Shown here: piece by piece, positions 62,701 to 64,000 of the stretch
How the letters are laid out: each line of letters opens with the position of its first letter
Position numbering within the stretch: the first letter of the stretch is position 1
Source of the DNA: Micromussa lordhowensis
Taxonomy: Eukaryota; Cnidaria; Anthozoa; Scleractinia; Lobophylliidae
Assembly: GCA_964020085.1 (NCBI GenBank)
Contig: OZ026595.1
Span: 15,435,922-15,499,921, forward strand
Direction: 5' to 3'
Length of the DNA stretch: 64,000 nt
Program-made: the position numbers and the translations under genes
Notes under the pieces: model-generated
Seen by the model: the letters and a program-made list of their open reading frames with translations, nothing else
Told to the model about the DNA's origin: nothing
The model's database searches: none

Positions 62701-64000
62701 TAATACATACTGTAGCATTTTAGGCCAATGACTAACGGCTTAATTTGGACTCTCTCATAATACATACTGTAACATTTTAGGCCAATAACTAACGGCTTAA
62801 TTTGGACTCTCTCATAATACATACTGTAACATTTTAGGCAAATAACTAACGGCTTAATTTGGACTCTCTCATAATACATACTGTAACATTTTAGGCCAAT
62901 AACTAACGGCTTAGTTTGGATTCTCTTATAATACATACTGTAACATTTTAGGCCAATAACTAACGGCTTAATTTGGATTCTCTTATAATACATACTGTAA
63001 CATTTTAGGCCAATAACTAACGGCTTAATTTGGACTCTCTCATAATACATACTGTAACATTTTAGGCCAATAACTAACGGCTTAATTTGGATTCTCTTAT
63101 AATACATACTGTAACATTTTAGGCCAATAACTAACGGCTTAGTTTGGATTCTCTTATAATACATACTGTAACATTTTAGGCCAATAACTAACGGCTTAAT
63201 TTGGACTCTCTCATAATACATACTGTAACATTTTAGGCCAATAACTAACGGCTTAGTTTGGATTCTCTCATAATACATACTGTAACATTTTAGGCCAATA
63301 ACTAACGGCTTAATTTGGATTCTCTTATAATACATACTGTAACATTTTAGGCCAATAACTAACGGCTTAGTTTGGATTCTCTTATAATACATACTGTAAC
63401 ATTTTAGGCCAATAACTAACGGCTTAATTTGGATTCTCTTATAATACATACTGTAACATTTTAGGCCAATGACTAACGGCTTAATTTGGACTCTCTCATA
63501 ATACATACTGTAACATTTTAGGCCAATAACTAACGGCTTAATTTGGATTCTCTTATAATACATACTGTAACATTTTAGGCCAATAACTAACGGCTTAGTT
63601 TGGATTCTCTTATAATACATACTGTAACATTTTAGGCCAATAACTAACGGCTTAATTTGGATTCTCTTATAATACATACTGTAACATTTTAGGCCAATAA
63701 CTAACGGCTTAATTTGGACTCTCTCATAATACATACTGTAACATTTTAGGCCAATAACTAACGGCTTAATTTGGATTCTCTTATAATACATACTGTAACA
63801 TTTTAGGCCAATAACTAACGGCTTAGTTTGGATTCTCTCATAATACATACTGTAACATTTTAGGCCAATAACTAACGGCTTAATTTGGATTCTCTTATAA
63901 TACATACTGTAACATTTTAGGCCAATAACTAACGGCTTAATTTGGACTCTCTCATAATACATACTGTAACATTTTAGGCCAATAACTAACGGCTTAATTT

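Larger units (their letters stand above)
17442..64000. repeat. 57-bp satellite DNA array, about 817 monomers, continuing past the window
   Basis: Head-to-tail tandem copies of a 57-base monomer; a typical copy is 24,308-24,364, starting ACTCTCTCATAATACATACT, continuing GTAACATTTTAGGCC and ending AATAACTAACGGCTTAATTTGG split over two words. GC content of the consensus is 19/57. Copies usually differ at 0-4 sites. Recurrent variants: CTCTCAT/CTCTTAT, GGACTC/GGATTC, GTAAC/GTAGC, AATAAC/AATGAC, AACTAAC/AATTAAC, GGCCAAT/GGCAAAT, TTAATTT/TTAGTTT. Each standard monomer has one GGCC site and one CpG (in TAACGG). The unit is 19 codons and one minus-strand frame is stop-free, giving very long open frames. 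The array is a candidate centromeric or pericentromeric satellite; only its left boundary lies here. Confidence 0.99.

Noticed and set aside
17698..63962. Giant repeat-protein genes on the minus strand (4186, 2170, 884 and many shorter frames)
   Set aside because: All are the same 19-codon satellite unit. Variants are mainly residue-changing, the frame is broken repeatedly in the right half, and no promoter, leader or splice evidence exists.
17442..64000. CRISPR array
   Set aside because: The repeats are directly adjacent with no unique spacers, the flank is clearly animal DNA, and no cas genes occur.
17442..64000. Telomeric repeat, because each monomer contains TTAGGC
   Set aside because: TTAGGC occurs once per 57 bp rather than in tandem, and it is the nematode, not cnidarian, telomere word.
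17442..64000. CENP-B box in the monomer
   Set aside because: The core TTCG-N4-A-N2-CGGG pattern is not present in the consensus.

Overview
The window is nuclear DNA of an animal, most likely an anthozoan cnidarian (stony coral or sea anemone). This is inferred from the repeats: two tRNA-headed SINEs whose bodies look like ones I associate with corals, a Penelope-like element with a GIY-YIG endonuclease, a ZBED-type hAT element, a non-LTR retrotransposon tail and many short inverted-repeat transposons, in AT-rich DNA with very few coding exons. Nothing suggests a bacterial or viral genome. The species cannot be named from the sequence.

Bases 1-17,440 are a transposon-rich flank. From left to right: a frameshifted coding fragment resembling an RPA C-terminal domain (55-379); a complete but decayed hAT element with an exact 8-bp target duplication (1274-3289); a non-LTR retrotransposon 3' end (3904-4288); a possible small minus-strand gene with a promoter-like ETS/CRE pair (6412-6710); a 20-bp minisatellite and a perfect 39-bp palindrome; a 154-bp hairpin MITE with a 9-bp target duplication (7460-7613), whose 171-bp relative lies at 11,534-11,704; a Penelope-like pseudogene interrupted by a 125-bp MITE (about 9541-10,340); SINEs at about 10,441-10,730 and 13,614-13,993; a 1.3-kb element with long inverted ends (11,292-12,581); 54-bp and 76-bp tandem repeats; two exons of a minus-strand gene for a ubiquitin-interacting-motif protein (14,097-14,435), the best protein-coding evidence here; and two further non-autonomous DNA transposons (14,539-15,027 and 15,250-16,510).

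Bases 17,442-64,000 (46.6 kb, running off the right edge) are one head-to-tail satellite array with a 57-bp monomer, about 817 copies. Because 57 is 19 codons and one minus-strand frame lacks stops, the array produces very long open frames, the largest 4186 codons, made of repeats of MYYERVQIKPLVIGLKCYS. The variants between monomers are mostly amino-acid changing, as expected without protein selection, so these frames are not called genes. The array is layered: the left and middle parts (to about 37 kb) carry local 4-5, 10, 20 and 40-monomer duplications, while the right part (38-64 kb) is built from long higher-order blocks marked by a 1-bp deletion seen 12 times and by paired stop-bearing monomers 114 bp apart. 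The left edge shows decayed monomers next to a pogo-like transposon end.

There is no operon-like or multi-gene system here. The notable biology is the satellite, its block amplification history and its possible pericentromeric role, plus several well-resolved nested transposon insertions.
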